Positions 1-8,617 are shown, counted from the stretch's first letter. The stretch: DNA of 61,957 nucleotides from Brachyspira innocens ATCC 29796 (GCF_000384655.1 NZ_ARQI01000115.1:1-61957); one strand, 5' to 3'. Program-made: numbers and translations. The notes: generated by a model from the sequence alone, not told the origin.

Positions 1-59
1 TTCTGGGTTTGTATTTGAGTTTGGTTTATTTTTTTAGTTATTTTCTTTTTTTTGATGTT

Positions 60-265
60 GGGTAATCAGCCGCACGTACATTGTACTATCCGTAATGGTA
101 AGCGATACCGTGCGGAATGCCCGCACGAAGTGTACCCGCAACGAAGTAAGGGTATAGGCGAATACTGCGGGAAGGTGCTACAGCTCGTAGGCGGGAATGC
201 CCCCGACCGTAGGGAGTGCGTAGCTAGGCGAGTAGTGCGGGGTGGTTGCCAAGCTCTACAAATAT
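60..265. repeat. GC-rich hairpin-rich intergenic island
   Basis: This ~200 bp block is far more GC-rich than anything around it. It contains serial inverted repeats. CCGCACG occurs at 70-76 and 121-127, and both pair with CGTGCGG at 109-115. CCCGCA (135-140) pairs with TGCGGG (166-171). A GCGGGAATGCCCCC hairpin follows near 191-204. An open frame of 71 codons crosses it, but its composition (Arg/Cys/Gly-rich) and lack of a ribosome site argue against a gene. It is followed by a TTTGTTTAGGTATATA-type motif that also ends the repeats at 11.4 and 38.9 kb, so I read it as a member of a dispersed intergenic repeat family. Confidence 0.5.
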
Positions 266-333
266 GAAAAAAATTTATTCTTTGATAAAATATATTTGTT
301 TAGGTATATATTAGTGAATTTATACTTTTAAAT

Positions 334-2187
334 TTATTCTAATTCCTTATTTATCTTTATAAAAGCACGTTCTATTATATAATGATTAAAATCAATGCTA
401 TCTTTCATCGCTTCATATAATTTGAATGAACTTACTATAGCTTTATTCATAATTTCGTCTTTAAACTCAAAACCTTCTGTTATAGTTTTAATAGTTTTCT
501 GCATAGTAATTCCTAAAAACTCATTAACTTTGCTTATATTAAGTATTTTTATATCAGCTTCATCTAGTTTTGAAATGAGCTTATCTACTTTTCTATGTCT
601 TGCAAGCTCATCATTTATCGTATAGCATAAATTAATTGCCTCTTCCGTGTATGGTTTTAATGATATTATTTCTTTATCTATTTTTATTAAACCATTTTTT
701 AAGCTCTCAAGTATTTTATTTTTATCTTCTATGTTTCTGTCATTTTTATCTATTTGTATATTTATATTATCAAACTTATCAATAAGCTCTTGAAGGGTAA
801 TATTCTCCATTGCCTTTATTATAACGCCACCCTCTGTGGCATTATAGAATTTTATATTATTATTAGTTGCACATTGAGCTTCATACCAGTTTCTGTACAT
901 ATCAAATCTGGAATCAGTAAATACACTCTCACCATATATATTTTTCTCTTCTCTTAAATTACCCGCAACAAGAACTTTATATATTCTGCTGTCATAAGAA
1001 TCAAGCTTTCCTATTTCAGTAAAGAAATTTTCTTCATGGTAGCTTCCTTTTATATGAGTCTGATGATTAGGAAAAGATAAATCAAGCCCAGCCATTATTA
1101 TAGGATTAGCACCAATTCTCACAGCGAAATCATAGGCAGCAGTAGAAACACTTCCTCCCATAGTAATGTCTCCTCTTTTTCCTAATGGCTTCATAAAGTA
1201 TTTTGCTAATGGAAATATTGAATCTATAAAATATATAGAACCATTAAATGATTCTATAGCCTCATGGTCAACTGATGACTCTGCTATAAGTACTGTATCT
1301 TCAAAATGAATATTTCTGAAATATTTTGAGTTTTTCTTTTGAGGGTCAATAGTTATAACAAAATGCGGAGATATGCCATGAGATGATAAAGGCTTCATCG
1401 CTGTATCAACTGCTATTATAATGGCTTTATTTTTCATCTCTTTTAATTTTCTTATATTTTTTTCAAGCGAAGGTCCAGCTGATACTATAACTGCTGGTAT
1501 ATTTTTATATTTATTAAAAAATCTATTAACTCCGTAGTGAGTGGCGATTTCAACAGCATTGGAAGCTATATTATAAGCCCATAGTTTATCAAACCTTGAA
1601 ATGGTATTGATATTTATAATTTTTTTATCTACTACAGAAAGCACTTTACTTTGATAATGCATAGCCTCTTCAGCAAATAGTGAAGTATAAGACCTTGTAA
1701 CGAAAAACTTCACTTTTTTTGTTGTAGTTATAGATATAAACTTTTCTATATCCTCATCATCATTTCCGCCTATAAAAAAAGTTATTTTATTGTCTTCAAG
1801 TATTTTATCTAATCTGAAATTATCTATTAAAGTACTGAAAAAATTTATATCAGGCTCTATTACAGCAATAGAAACATTAAGTTTTTTTACAGCATTAATC
1901 AAATATCCAGCCCCAATGCCGAATATAAATACCAAATCTAAATCTTCATCATTTTCAATTTCTTTTATTAAAGTATTAGCTTCTTTTATAGGATCATAAG
2001 CACTATGAAGAAGTATCTGCTTTCCATTTTTTACAACTTTAGCAGAATGTTTTTGAGATTTTGTTTCTATTACCCCTAAAGTTATATCAGATTGTTTTGC
2101 ATTATTAAGAATATTAATAAAGTCATAAGGATATGCTTTGATATTTTTGTTTATTGCTTCTAAGTTAATTTTTCTTATTTCGTTCAT
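334..2187 (-). CDS. DUF115 / MptE-like motility-associated protein
   Basis: A 617-residue cytosolic protein with no signal peptide. The central part (about residues 225-400) has the DUF115 signature: a VIVSAGPSLEKN loop, then AVDTAMKPL and a TIDPQ motif, as in 6-hydroxymethylpterin-pyrophosphokinase-like domains. The N-terminal third has a Rossmann-like FGIGAGYL loop, as in the motility accessory factor family. The C-terminal ~150 residues are helical and probably coiled-coil. In flagellated bacteria this family is linked to glycosylation of flagellin with nonulosonic acids, so a role in modifying periplasmic flagella is plausible but inferred. It stands alone and convergent to nothing on its left; the next minus-strand gene upstream is the prenyl synthase, 87 bp away. 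Confidence 0.75.
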   Translation of the reverse strand: MNEIRKINLEAINKNIKAYPYDFINILNNAKQSDITLGVIETKSQKHSAKVVKNGKQILLHSAYDPIKEANTLIKEIENDEDLDLVFIFGIGAGYLINAVKKLNVSIAVIEPDINFFSTLIDNFRLDKILEDNKITFFIGGNDDEDIEKFISITTTKKVKFFVTRSYTSLFAEEAMHYQSKVLSVVDKKIININTISRFDKLWAYNIASNAVEIATHYGVNRFFNKYKNIPAVIVSAGPSLEKNIRKLKEMKNKAIIIAVDTAMKPLSSHGISPHFVITIDPQKKNSKYFRNIHFEDTVLIAESSVDHEAIESFNGSIYFIDSIFPLAKYFMKPLGKRGDITMGGSVSTAAYDFAVRIGANPIIMAGLDLSFPNHQTHIKGSYHEENFFTEIGKLDSYDSRIYKVLVAGNLREEKNIYGESVFTDSRFDMYRNWYEAQCATNNNIKFYNATEGGVIIKAMENITLQELIDKFDNINIQIDKNDRNIEDKNKILESLKNGLIKIDKEIISLKPYTEEAINLCYTINDELARHRKVDKLISKLDEADIKILNISKVNEFLGITMQKTIKTITEGFEFKDEIMNKAIVSSFKLYEAMKDSIDFNHYIIERAFIKINKELE

Positions 2188-2274
2188 AATGTATTATATA
2201 AATTTTATTTTTATTATTTTGTTATCGGAGAGTTATACAAAGAATTTAATAAAATGTATCTTATTTAGATATTT

Positions 2275-3159
2275 TTAAGATTTTCTTTCTATTATATAGT
2301 TTGCTAATTCTATTAAAATATTTTTAGCTTCACTATCTTTATAAGGCTTTAAATATTCAATGGCTTTTTCTGTTACTTTTTTAGCCTCTTTTTTAGCTCC
2401 TTCAAGTCCGAACTGCTTAACATAAGTAAGTTTTCCTTCTTTTTCATCTTTACCTACTGTTTTACCCAAAGTTTCATTGTCGGAAATAACATCAAGTATA
2501 TCGTCCTGTATCTGAAAAGCTAGCCCTACAGCTTCACCGTATTTTGTTATATTTTCTATATCACTATCATTTTCAGAAGATATTGCACCAAGTCTTACAG
2601 CACCTCTAATCATAGCACCTGTTTTTTTAGCATGAAGAACTTTAAGCATATCAAAATTAATATCTTTTTCTTCATAATATAAATCTATAAACTGTCCCAT
2701 AACCATTCCGCTAATTCCAGCAGCATAGCTTAATTCAAATAAAAGTTTTCTTAAAGTACTGTCTTTAACATCTGCTTTAGAAAGTAATTGAAAAGCATGA
2801 GTTAAAAGTCCGTCTCCTACAAGTATAGCATTAGCTTCACCGTATTTAACATGCGTTGTAGGTTTGCCTCGTCTTAAATCATCATTGTCCATAGCAGGCA
2901 AGTCATCATGAACCAAAGAATATGTATGTATAAGCTCTAATGATACAGCAGGTATTATAGCTTTTTTATAATCGCCTTCAAAAAGTTCACATGCTAAACA
3001 GGTAAGTATAGGTCTTAATCTTTTACCGCCTGCATCAAGAGGATATTTAAGCATTTCTATAAAACTATTTTCTAATTCAATATCGCTTTTATCAAATATA
3101 TTCTCAATAGCTGTATTAATATCTTTAAGTCTTATATTCATATATTCTTTAAGGTTCAT
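2275..3159 (-). CDS. ispA: Polyprenyl (farnesyl/geranyl) diphosphate synthase
   Basis: A 294-residue trans-isoprenyl diphosphate synthase that condenses isopentenyl diphosphate with an allylic diphosphate. The first Asp-rich motif is DDLPAMDNDDLRRGK and the second is FQIQDDILD; GGKRLRP near residue 45 is the usual substrate-binding loop. Length fits the short-chain FPP synthase (IspA) class rather than octaprenyl synthases. The product would feed undecaprenyl and quinone synthesis; ispE of the same pathway lies at 41.7 kb. An AGGA ribosome site precedes the ATG, and a promoter (TTTACA-16-TATAAT) lies just upstream. Confidence 0.9.
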   Translation of the reverse strand: MNLKEYMNIRLKDINTAIENIFDKSDIELENSFIEMLKYPLDAGGKRLRPILTCLACELFEGDYKKAIIPAVSLELIHTYSLVHDDLPAMDNDDLRRGKPTTHVKYGEANAILVGDGLLTHAFQLLSKADVKDSTLRKLLFELSYAAGISGMVMGQFIDLYYEEKDINFDMLKVLHAKKTGAMIRGAVRLGAISSENDSDIENITKYGEAVGLAFQIQDDILDVISDNETLGKTVGKDEKEGKLTYVKQFGLEGAKKEAKKVTEKAIEYLKPYKDSEAKNILIELANYIIERKS

Positions 3160-3190
3160 AGGTTTATCCTAATTTTTAGTGATTTCTTCT

Positions 3191-3218
3191 ATTATAATGC
3201 AATAACTAAAAATGTAAA
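3191..3218 (-). promoter_or_regulatory. Sigma-70-like promoter of ispA
   Basis: Read on the minus strand: TTTACA, a 16-nt spacer and a perfect TATAAT, about 30 nt before the ispA start. Seen directly; activity inferred. Confidence 0.5.
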
Positions 3219-3261
3219 GAATAAAAAATAATATAGCTTTAGTTTATTAAATTTAGAAATA

Positions 3262-3290
3262 TTTACTTTTATTATCCTTTTTGTTATAAT
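3262..3290 (+). promoter_or_regulatory. Promoter predicting a leaderless rpn mRNA
   Basis: TTTACT, a 17-nt spacer and a perfect TATAAT end only 6 nt before the ATG at 3297. A start site 6-8 nt after the -10 box would coincide with the initiation codon. No Shine-Dalgarno sequence is present before that ATG. Confidence 0.45.
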
Positions 3291-3296
3291 TTTTAT

Positions 3297-4184
3297 ATGA
3301 GAAATATTAACAGAATGAATGATTACTTTGTACGCTATCTTTTAGGCTCTATTGGAAATGAAGATATACTTGAAAATATAGTTAATTGCGTTCTTAGAGA
3401 TTCAGGCTTTCAAGAAGTACATAATTTAGAAATAATTAATCCTCATAATCTTCCTGAAAATATTAATCTTAAAGAATCTGTTCTTGATATTAAAGCAATT
3501 ACTAAAGATAATAAAAAAATTATTATAGAAATACAATTATCTGGAAATATAGATTTTGTAAAAAGAATATTTTATTATATATCAAAAAATATTGTTAGTG
3601 AATTAAATGAAAATGAATCTTATGATATTATTAGTCAGGTAATAAGTATTAATTTTGTGAATTTTAATATGGACTTTTATGACGAAGGTAAGGCACACAG
3701 ATGTTTTAAGCTTATAGATACTGAAAATCATAAGGTATCATTAGATATGATGCAAATGCATATAATAGAAGTACCAAGATTTATAAAGGTTCTTAATAAT
3801 TCAAATATAGATGATATCAAGAGAAATAAAATATTATCTTGGATAGAGTTTTTTACAGTTAAGGATTTGAATAAAAAAGTTAAAGAAAAATTAAAGGAGG
3901 TCAATGATATTATGCCTAAAGTAATAGATAAATATGAAAGATTTATATCAAGTGAAAAAGAAATGGAAGTTTATAATGCTAGAGATGCTTTTTTATATGG
4001 ACAAACTTTAATGTTAAAGAGGGAGAGAGAAGAGGGGATAAAAGAGGGAATAGAAAAAGGTATAGAAAAAGGTGAAAAAAATAAAGCTTTAAGTATAGCT
4101 AAAAGTCTTAAAAAATCTGGTTTAGATATTAAGTTTATCAGTAATAATACAGGTTTGAGTATAGAGGAAGTAGAAAAGTTATAA
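3297..4184 (+). CDS. Rpn family PD-(D/E)XK nuclease (transposase-like)
   Basis: A 295-residue member of the Rpn / PD-(D/E)XK nuclease-family transposase group. The N-terminus has the typical NDYFVRYLLGS opening. The putative nuclease core follows, with ESVLDIKA (Asp) and KKIIIEIQL (E-x-Q) about 20 residues later, consistent with a PD...ExQ active site. The C-terminus has a Lys/Glu-rich repeat (KEGIEKGIEKGEK) and ends in a degenerate helix-turn-helix (NTGLSIEEVEKL). Characterised Rpn proteins promote RecA-independent recombination, and some may act in phage defence. A paralogue with the same ending lies at 60954-61799. No transposon ends are visible. Confidence 0.8.
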   Translation: MRNINRMNDYFVRYLLGSIGNEDILENIVNCVLRDSGFQEVHNLEIINPHNLPENINLKESVLDIKAITKDNKKIIIEIQLSGNIDFVKRIFYYISKNIVSELNENESYDIISQVISINFVNFNMDFYDEGKAHRCFKLIDTENHKVSLDMMQMHIIEVPRFIKVLNNSNIDDIKRNKILSWIEFFTVKDLNKKVKEKLKEVNDIMPKVIDKYERFISSEKEMEVYNARDAFLYGQTLMLKREREEGIKEGIEKGIEKGEKNKALSIAKSLKKSGLDIKFISNNTGLSIEEVEKL

Positions 4185-4249
4185 CAAAAAATATCTATAT
4201 ATATTTATAGAAAATAGTTTTTATAAAATAAAAAAATTAAGGAAAAAAT

Positions 4250-5503
4250 ATGAAAATACTTGTTATAGGATCAGGTGCCAGAGAGCATGCTATTTGCAAT
4301 AATTTGAGTAAAAATGAAAGAGTATCAAAAATATATTGTGCTTTAGGAAATGCTGGAACTGCCAAAGAAAAAAAATGTGAAAACGTAAAAATTTCTACTA
4401 TAGATGAAATATTAAACTTTGCCAAAAAAGAAAATATTGATTTAACTATCGTAGGAAGCGAAGAGATGCTTGTATACGGAATAGTTGATAGATTTGAAGA
4501 AAACGGTCTTAAAATATTCGGACCTAATAAACATGCTGCCATACTTGAAGGCTCTAAAGCATATTCAAAAAATTTCATGAAAAAATACGGAGTAAAAACT
4601 GCAGAATATGAAACATTTACTGATTATAATAAAGCAAGTGAATATTTAAATAGATGCAGTTATCCTATAGTTATAAAAGCGAGCGGACTTGCTTTAGGTA
4701 AAGGTGTTTTGATATGCAAAGATAAAAAAGAGGCTCAAAATGCTTTAGAAGATATAATGGTTAAAAAAATATTTAAAGAAGCTGGAGATGAAATTGTAAT
4801 AGAGGAGTTTTTGGAAGGTGCTGAGGCGTCTATACTTTCGGTAACTGACAGCAATGTTATAATACCTTTTATATCTGCTAAAGATCATAAAAAAATAGGT
4901 GATAATGATACTGGAAATAATACTGGAGGAATGGGAGTTATAGCACCTAATCCGTACTATACAAAAGAAGCAGAAGAGTTATTTATAAAAGATATATTAG
5001 AGCCTACACTTAAAGGAATAAAGGCTGAAAAAATGTCATTTGCAGGAATTATATTTTTCGGGATTATGATAACAAAAAAAGGGGTATATTTGCTTGAATA
5101 TAATGTGAGAATGGGAGACCCTGAAACTCAGGCAGTGCTTCAGCTTTTAGATACTGACTATTTATCCATTATAGAAGCTGCTATGAAAAGAGACTTATCA
5201 AGTTTAAATATCAAATGGAAGAATAAACATGCATGCTGTGTGGTAATGGCTTCAGGCGGATATCCTGCTAGTTACAACAAAGGCTATAAGATAGAAGGCA
5301 TTGAAAACATAAAGGGTAAGTGCTTTATTGCTGGGGCAAAAATAGATGAAAATAATAATATTGTTACTGACGGCGGACGTGTTCTTAATGTTGTTAATAT
5401 TGCTGATACTTTAGAAGAGGCTAGAAAACTCACTTATGAAGATATAGAAAAAATAGATTTTAAAGATAAATACTACAGAAAAGATATTGGATTAATAAAA
5501 TAG
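4250..5503 (+). CDS. purD: Phosphoribosylamine-glycine ligase (GARS)
   Basis: A 417-residue GAR synthetase: ATP-dependent ligation of glycine to phosphoribosylamine in purine synthesis. The N-terminus has the VIGSGAREHAI loop. The ATP-grasp domain spans about residues 100-320, with KASGLALGKGV, EEFLEGAEAS, NTGGMGV and the metal-binding RMGDPETQ. Length matches the family. The start is weakly preceded by AAGGA. No other pur gene is adjacent, and a terminator follows directly, so it is monocistronic here. Confidence 0.95.
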   Translation: MKILVIGSGAREHAICNNLSKNERVSKIYCALGNAGTAKEKKCENVKISTIDEILNFAKKENIDLTIVGSEEMLVYGIVDRFEENGLKIFGPNKHAAILEGSKAYSKNFMKKYGVKTAEYETFTDYNKASEYLNRCSYPIVIKASGLALGKGVLICKDKKEAQNALEDIMVKKIFKEAGDEIVIEEFLEGAEASILSVTDSNVIIPFISAKDHKKIGDNDTGNNTGGMGVIAPNPYYTKEAEELFIKDILEPTLKGIKAEKMSFAGIIFFGIMITKKGVYLLEYNVRMGDPETQAVLQLLDTDYLSIIEAAMKRDLSSLNIKWKNKHACCVVMASGGYPASYNKGYKIEGIENIKGKCFIAGAKIDENNNIVTDGGRVLNVVNIADTLEEARKLTYEDIEKIDFKDKYYRKDIGLIK

Positions 5504-5515
5504 TGAGTAAATAAT

Positions 5516-5564
5516 AAATGCTTGGTGTTTTTATTTCTGATAAATAAAAAAATCAAGCATTTTT
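5516..5564 (+). terminator. Rho-independent terminator after purD
   Basis: AAATGCTTG (5516-5524) pairs perfectly with CAAGCATTT (5554-5562). An inner A/T stem extends it, and T residues follow. Confidence 0.7.
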
Positions 5565-5580
5565 AAATTAGATTTCTTTT

Positions 5581-5800
5581 CACTCCCACCCTTTAAATTT
5601 TTAGGATTTACTCTGTTATAAGCACTTAATTTATTTTTATTGCTGAATGTGTAACAAGCACACCCGCCCAAGTGTTTATTAAATTTTAGGATTTTTAATA
5701 GCACGCGGTGAGCGGAATTATAATTTATAGTAAGTGAATAACTATTAACTAGCTTTGTTTATAGAAAAAAGTTCAACGCGTGGTAAAATGACTTTATATA
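5581..5800. repeat. Intergenic direct repeat, copy 1
   Basis: About 220 bp beginning CACTCCCACCCTTTAAATTT and ending CAACGCGTGGTAAAATGA. It is repeated imperfectly at 5910-6126 in the same orientation, with nearly identical first ~130 bp and a diverged middle. No convincing gene lies in it. An apparent minus-strand open frame in the second copy is a by-product of the repeat. Confidence 0.75.
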
Positions 5801-5862
5801 TACTGGAACGATTTCATTTTGTCAATTTATGCACATTATACAGAATTATCAACTTTTTTGTG
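5797..5862. repeat. Short dispersed repeat (copy A)
   Basis: A ~63 bp motif starting TATACTGGAACGATTT and ending GAATTATCAACTTTTTT recurs at 11100-11160 with a few changes. It sits between the two copies of the larger direct repeat. Confidence 0.65.
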
Positions 5863-5909
5863 CCCAAAAAAGTTGCAAAAAAGACTAATAATTAGATTGA
5901 ATTTTTTCT

Positions 5910-6126
5910 CACTCCCACCCTTTAAATTTTTAGGCTTTACTCTGTTATAAGCACTTAATTTATTTTTATTGCTGAATGTGTAACAAGCACACCCACCCAA
6001 GTGTTTATTAAATTTTAGGGCTTTTAACAGCACGCGGTAAGCGGAATTAAAAGTTATAGTAAATGTTTAATTATTGATTAATTTTATTTTTAAAGCTATT
6101 TCAACGCGTGGTAAGATGAATTTATA
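5910..6126. repeat. Intergenic direct repeat, copy 2
   Basis: Second copy of the 5581-5800 repeat, offset by 329 bp. Shared landmarks are CACTCCCACCC, CAAGCACACCC, CAGCACGCGGT and CAACGCGTGGTAA. The rest of 5504-6201 holds only the spacer between copies and the lipoprotein terminator. Confidence 0.75.
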
Positions 6127-6131
6127 TGCAT

Positions 6132-6170
6132 AAAAAACCTGCCCCATAGCTCACTACAAGACAGGCTTTT
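6132..6170 (-). terminator. Terminator of the 6.2 kb lipoprotein gene
   Basis: A 12-bp stem (6138-6149 with 6154-6165) in which several pairs are G-U when read on the minus strand. A 4-nt loop separates the arms and TTTTTT follows on the minus strand. Confidence 0.7.
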
Positions 6171-6201
6171 TATAATATTGATTGATTTAATTTAATAAAT
6201 T

Positions 6202-7131
6202 TTATTTCCAAGTATTATTTTTTATTATTAATGTAATTTTCATTCCTGAAGTTGTTATAAATGAAGATGAACTATCTAAAGCATATCCTGTTTTTAACCC
6301 AAATTTGAAAGTTATAGCTAGATTTTTATTAGCTCCTGTAATAGAAGTAGTTACACTATTATAATCTAAAGTTAATCCTGCTAATGTTTTAAAAGATGAT
6401 GATTTTTCTATTTGACTTTGTAAATCATATTTTATTCCAGAGGCTCCAAATTGTGTATTATTAAATGTATATTCACTAGTAGCTGTAAAACTGCTTCCTG
6501 AAGAAGTTAAACTAAAAGTAGAAAAATTAAATTCTGCTCTTGGAATTATTCCATCGGTTAATGAAACTGTTCCTGATGTACCAAGGGTTTGAATCATATT
6601 TTCTATTTCTGCTTTAGTTATTATTTTTACTGGTATAACAGTAATATCTATATCTACATTTTTAGTTGATTCGCCATTTTTAAATTCAAGAGTTACAGTA
6701 TATACTGCTTTTTGAGTTTTTGGAGATGATTTAAATTTATTAATACCAGAACTTGTTAATGATACTGATACTTCTTCGCCATTTTTAATATATGATGGTA
6801 CTGATAAATCACTTGCAGATAAATTAACATCAGTAATAGTACCTGTTCCTTTTATAGTTATATTTGCAATTGTTACACTGCAGCTTGCATCTGAAGGGTT
6901 AATACTGAATTTATATTTTGCTTGTTTTTTTACTTGAGAGTAAGATGCATCTGTATCAACTTCTATTATATCATGCTCATTTCCAAGAGTGTAGGAATCC
7001 TCAGATACATAAAAACTATCTGTAGTATAATCAGTATCAGGGTTTGTAGACTGATTTGCATCATTTCCGCAGCTCACTGCAAAAATTAATGCTGTTAAAG
7101 ATAAAATAATTTTGATAACCGATTTTTTCAT
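6202..7131 (-). CDS. Secreted lipoprotein with Ig-like/beta repeats
   Basis: A 309-residue predicted lipoprotein: a Lys-rich N-terminus, hydrophobic stretch and lipobox AVSC with Cys near residue 21. The mature part is rich in Ser, Thr, Lys and short beta strands, with alternating motifs suggesting two or more Ig-like or Big-type beta domains. I do not recognise a named family. A good AAGGAG site precedes the ATG, and a hairpin element lies in the leader. It is flanked by its own terminator, so probably monocistronic and cell-envelope exposed. Confidence 0.65.
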   Translation of the reverse strand: MKKSVIKIILSLTALIFAVSCGNDANQSTNPDTDYTTDSFYVSEDSYTLGNEHDIIEVDTDASYSQVKKQAKYKFSINPSDASCSVTIANITIKGTGTITDVNLSASDLSVPSYIKNGEEVSVSLTSSGINKFKSSPKTQKAVYTVTLEFKNGESTKNVDIDITVIPVKIITKAEIENMIQTLGTSGTVSLTDGIIPRAEFNFSTFSLTSSGSSFTATSEYTFNNTQFGASGIKYDLQSQIEKSSSFKTLAGLTLDYNSVTTSITGANKNLAITFKFGLKTGYALDSSSSFITTSGMKITLIIKNNTWK

Positions 7132-7166
7132 TTTGGTTGCTCCTTAAATATTTTTTATTTATAACA

Positions 7167-7192
7167 ATTAAAGATTTTTTATAATCTTTAAT
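7167..7192 (-). promoter_or_regulatory. Inverted repeat upstream of lipoprotein gene
   Basis: ATTAAAGATT (7167-7176) and AATCTTTAAT (7183-7192) form a perfect 10-bp inverted repeat with a 6-nt gap, 36 nt before the lipoprotein start. It could be a leader hairpin or an operator; the sequence alone does not decide. Confidence 0.4.
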
Positions 7193-7286
7193 AAGTTATC
7201 AAATGTTTAAAGCATATCTATTCATATTAAATATATTTGCTCTTTATTCAATATTATTAATCAATAAAGTGATTACCTCATTATGG

Positions 7287-8033
7287 TTAGGTATGATTTT
7301 TATTTTCGCTTATGATACTGTAAAACTGTTTAGAGAACTTTTTTCTGTCAAAACAATTATTATCATAAGAATTGTATAAACTTAAAAGTATTAATGATAG
7401 CAGCAATATGCTTGCTTCATCAGTATTTAAATTACTCTTTTTATAATCATTTAATATAGTGTTTAAATACTTATCATTAAAAGTGTCTTTAAAATCATTG
7501 TCATTAATATTAAATATTTTTTTCACTTCAGTGCATATAGAACTTACAAGCTCATCTTCTATATGATGTATATTTTTTATAATATCTTTCATCTTCATAA
7601 ATAACTCTTTGTTTTTTATTATTTTTGATAAGAAAAGTATTTCAAAAGATTTATTTTCAAAAATAATATTTTCTATCTCTCTTATCTCAAGTCCGTATGA
7701 TTTTAATTTTACTATCTCCCTCGCAATATCAAGATGCTCCATTATGTAGTATCTGCTTTCTGTTCTAATCATTCCCTTTTCTACTCTGTATGCTGGAAGA
7801 AGTTCTTTATTATCCCATTCTCTTAATAAATTAATGCTCATATTCTTTATATTATTTTTTTCAAGAAGTTTTAAAAACTCTCCTATGGACATTAATCTTT
7901 TTTTGCTCCTTAAAATAAATGAATATTTTGGCAGTGTATATTTTTTGCTTTTTATAAAATAATGCAAATCAGAATGGTTTATATCCCTTTTAGCATTTGT
8001 ATCTATATTATTATTTTCATCTCTTCTAGCCAT
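7287..8033 (-). CDS. MerR-like DNA-binding regulator
   Basis: A 248-residue protein. Residues about 45-125 look like a MerR-type winged helix: MSIGEFLKLLEKNNI as the first helices, then NLLREWDNKELLPAYR, a wing (ESRYYIMEHLDIARE) and IVKLKSYGLEIREIENII. The remaining C-terminal ~120 residues are helical, without Cys clusters, so there is no obvious metal sensor. The ligand and targets are unknown. Twenty nt downstream of the Smr-like gene, it may be cotranscribed with it. A stretch like its LLPAYR...RYYIMEHL element is also present in the 728-aa protein at 8759-10945. Confidence 0.6.
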   Translation of the reverse strand: MARRDENNNIDTNAKRDINHSDLHYFIKSKKYTLPKYSFILRSKKRLMSIGEFLKLLEKNNIKNMSINLLREWDNKELLPAYRVEKGMIRTESRYYIMEHLDIAREIVKLKSYGLEIREIENIIFENKSFEILFLSKIIKNKELFMKMKDIIKNIHHIEDELVSSICTEVKKIFNINDNDFKDTFNDKYLNTILNDYKKSNLNTDEASILLLSLILLSLYNSYDNNCFDRKKFSKQFYSIISENKNHT

Positions 8034-8052
8034 TGTACATTTACCTTAAAAA

Positions 8053-8334
8053 TTAAAAAGTTATAATCATAGAGCCGTTAGCTGTTTTTTTATTTAATTT
8101 ATATTGATAACCTAAATATTTATATTTTTCAGCTTGCCTTAAAACAACATATTTCAGAATAGGTTTATTATTTTCACTATGAAGCCCTCTTCCAAATACC
8201 ACCTCCATATTGATACTTAAGCTGTTTCCAAATAATATTTTTAATATACATAATATCTTTAATAAATTTGTGAAATGACTTCTCACTTCTTTTGCTCTTT
8301 TTCTGTGTAAATCAATAAATAAGTAAATGTTCAT
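8053..8334 (-). CDS. Small Smr-domain protein
   Basis: A 93-residue protein that is essentially one Smr (small MutS-related) domain. It shows the opening IDLHRKRAKEV (family LDLHG...) and the hallmark VVFGRGLHSENNKP (family HGKGxHS/G), and ends in a beta strand (GSMIITF). Smr domains can be nicking endonucleases acting on branched DNA or RNA. The first His (DLH) and the GRGLH loop are intact. A strong AAGGAG lies 8 nt before the ATG. It is probably cotranscribed with the MerR-like gene. The genomic context gives no role. Confidence 0.7.
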   Translation of the reverse strand: MNIYLFIDLHRKRAKEVRSHFTNLLKILCILKILFGNSLSINMEVVFGRGLHSENNKPILKYVVLRQAEKYKYLGYQYKLNKKTANGSMIITF

Positions 8335-8488
8335 TATACAATCTCCTTAAATATTATTATTAATTTTTTTAATACCTCATTATCATTAGATATAAACTTT
8401 TTTTATACTAACTTTCATCATTTATAATTGTTTCACCGCCCCAAACTAATAAATAATTTGAAGCGGCTTACAGAAAAAATTTTATTTA

Positions 8489-8617
8489 TTATTTTTTCTG
8501 ATTAGGGTTCATCTGTTTACCTCTGTTGCCTTGATTCTTGTCATAGGTAATATTTGTTCCAGATGTACCCTTGTTGGCATTTGAAATGTCAGCATTATGA
8601 TTAGGTTTTTTGCTCAT
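8489..8617 (-). CDS. Small basic hydrophilic protein, 42 aa
   Basis: An open frame of 42 codons preceded by an excellent ribosome site (AAGGAGG, 4 nt before ATG), which is the main evidence that it is expressed. The product is hydrophilic and rich in Asn, Lys and Gly (begins MSKKPNHNAD, ends NPNQKK), with no membrane segment or Cys. It looks disordered and resembles small acid-soluble or stress peptides only in general character; I do not recognise it. It lies alone between the Smr and the 728-aa genes; the rest of 8335-8758 is AT-rich with one weak hairpin near 8436-8466. Confidence 0.6.
   Translation of the reverse strand: MSKKPNHNADISNANKGTSGTNITYDKNQGNRGKQMNPNQKK

Noticed and set aside
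60..265. tRNA, rRNA fragment or CRISPR
   Set aside because: No cloverleaf, no rRNA motif and no regularly spaced identical repeats could be found.
52..267. 71-codon open frame in the GC-rich island
   Set aside because: No ribosome site, Arg/Cys-rich composition unlike neighbouring proteins, and the DNA is better explained by serial hairpins.
5836..6033. 65-codon minus-strand frame
   Set aside because: It lies entirely within the intergenic repeat; the first copy gives a similar but interrupted frame.
8436..8466. Hairpin after the 42-aa gene as a terminator
   Set aside because: The stem forms on the minus strand only with two G-U pairs and no T-tract follows.
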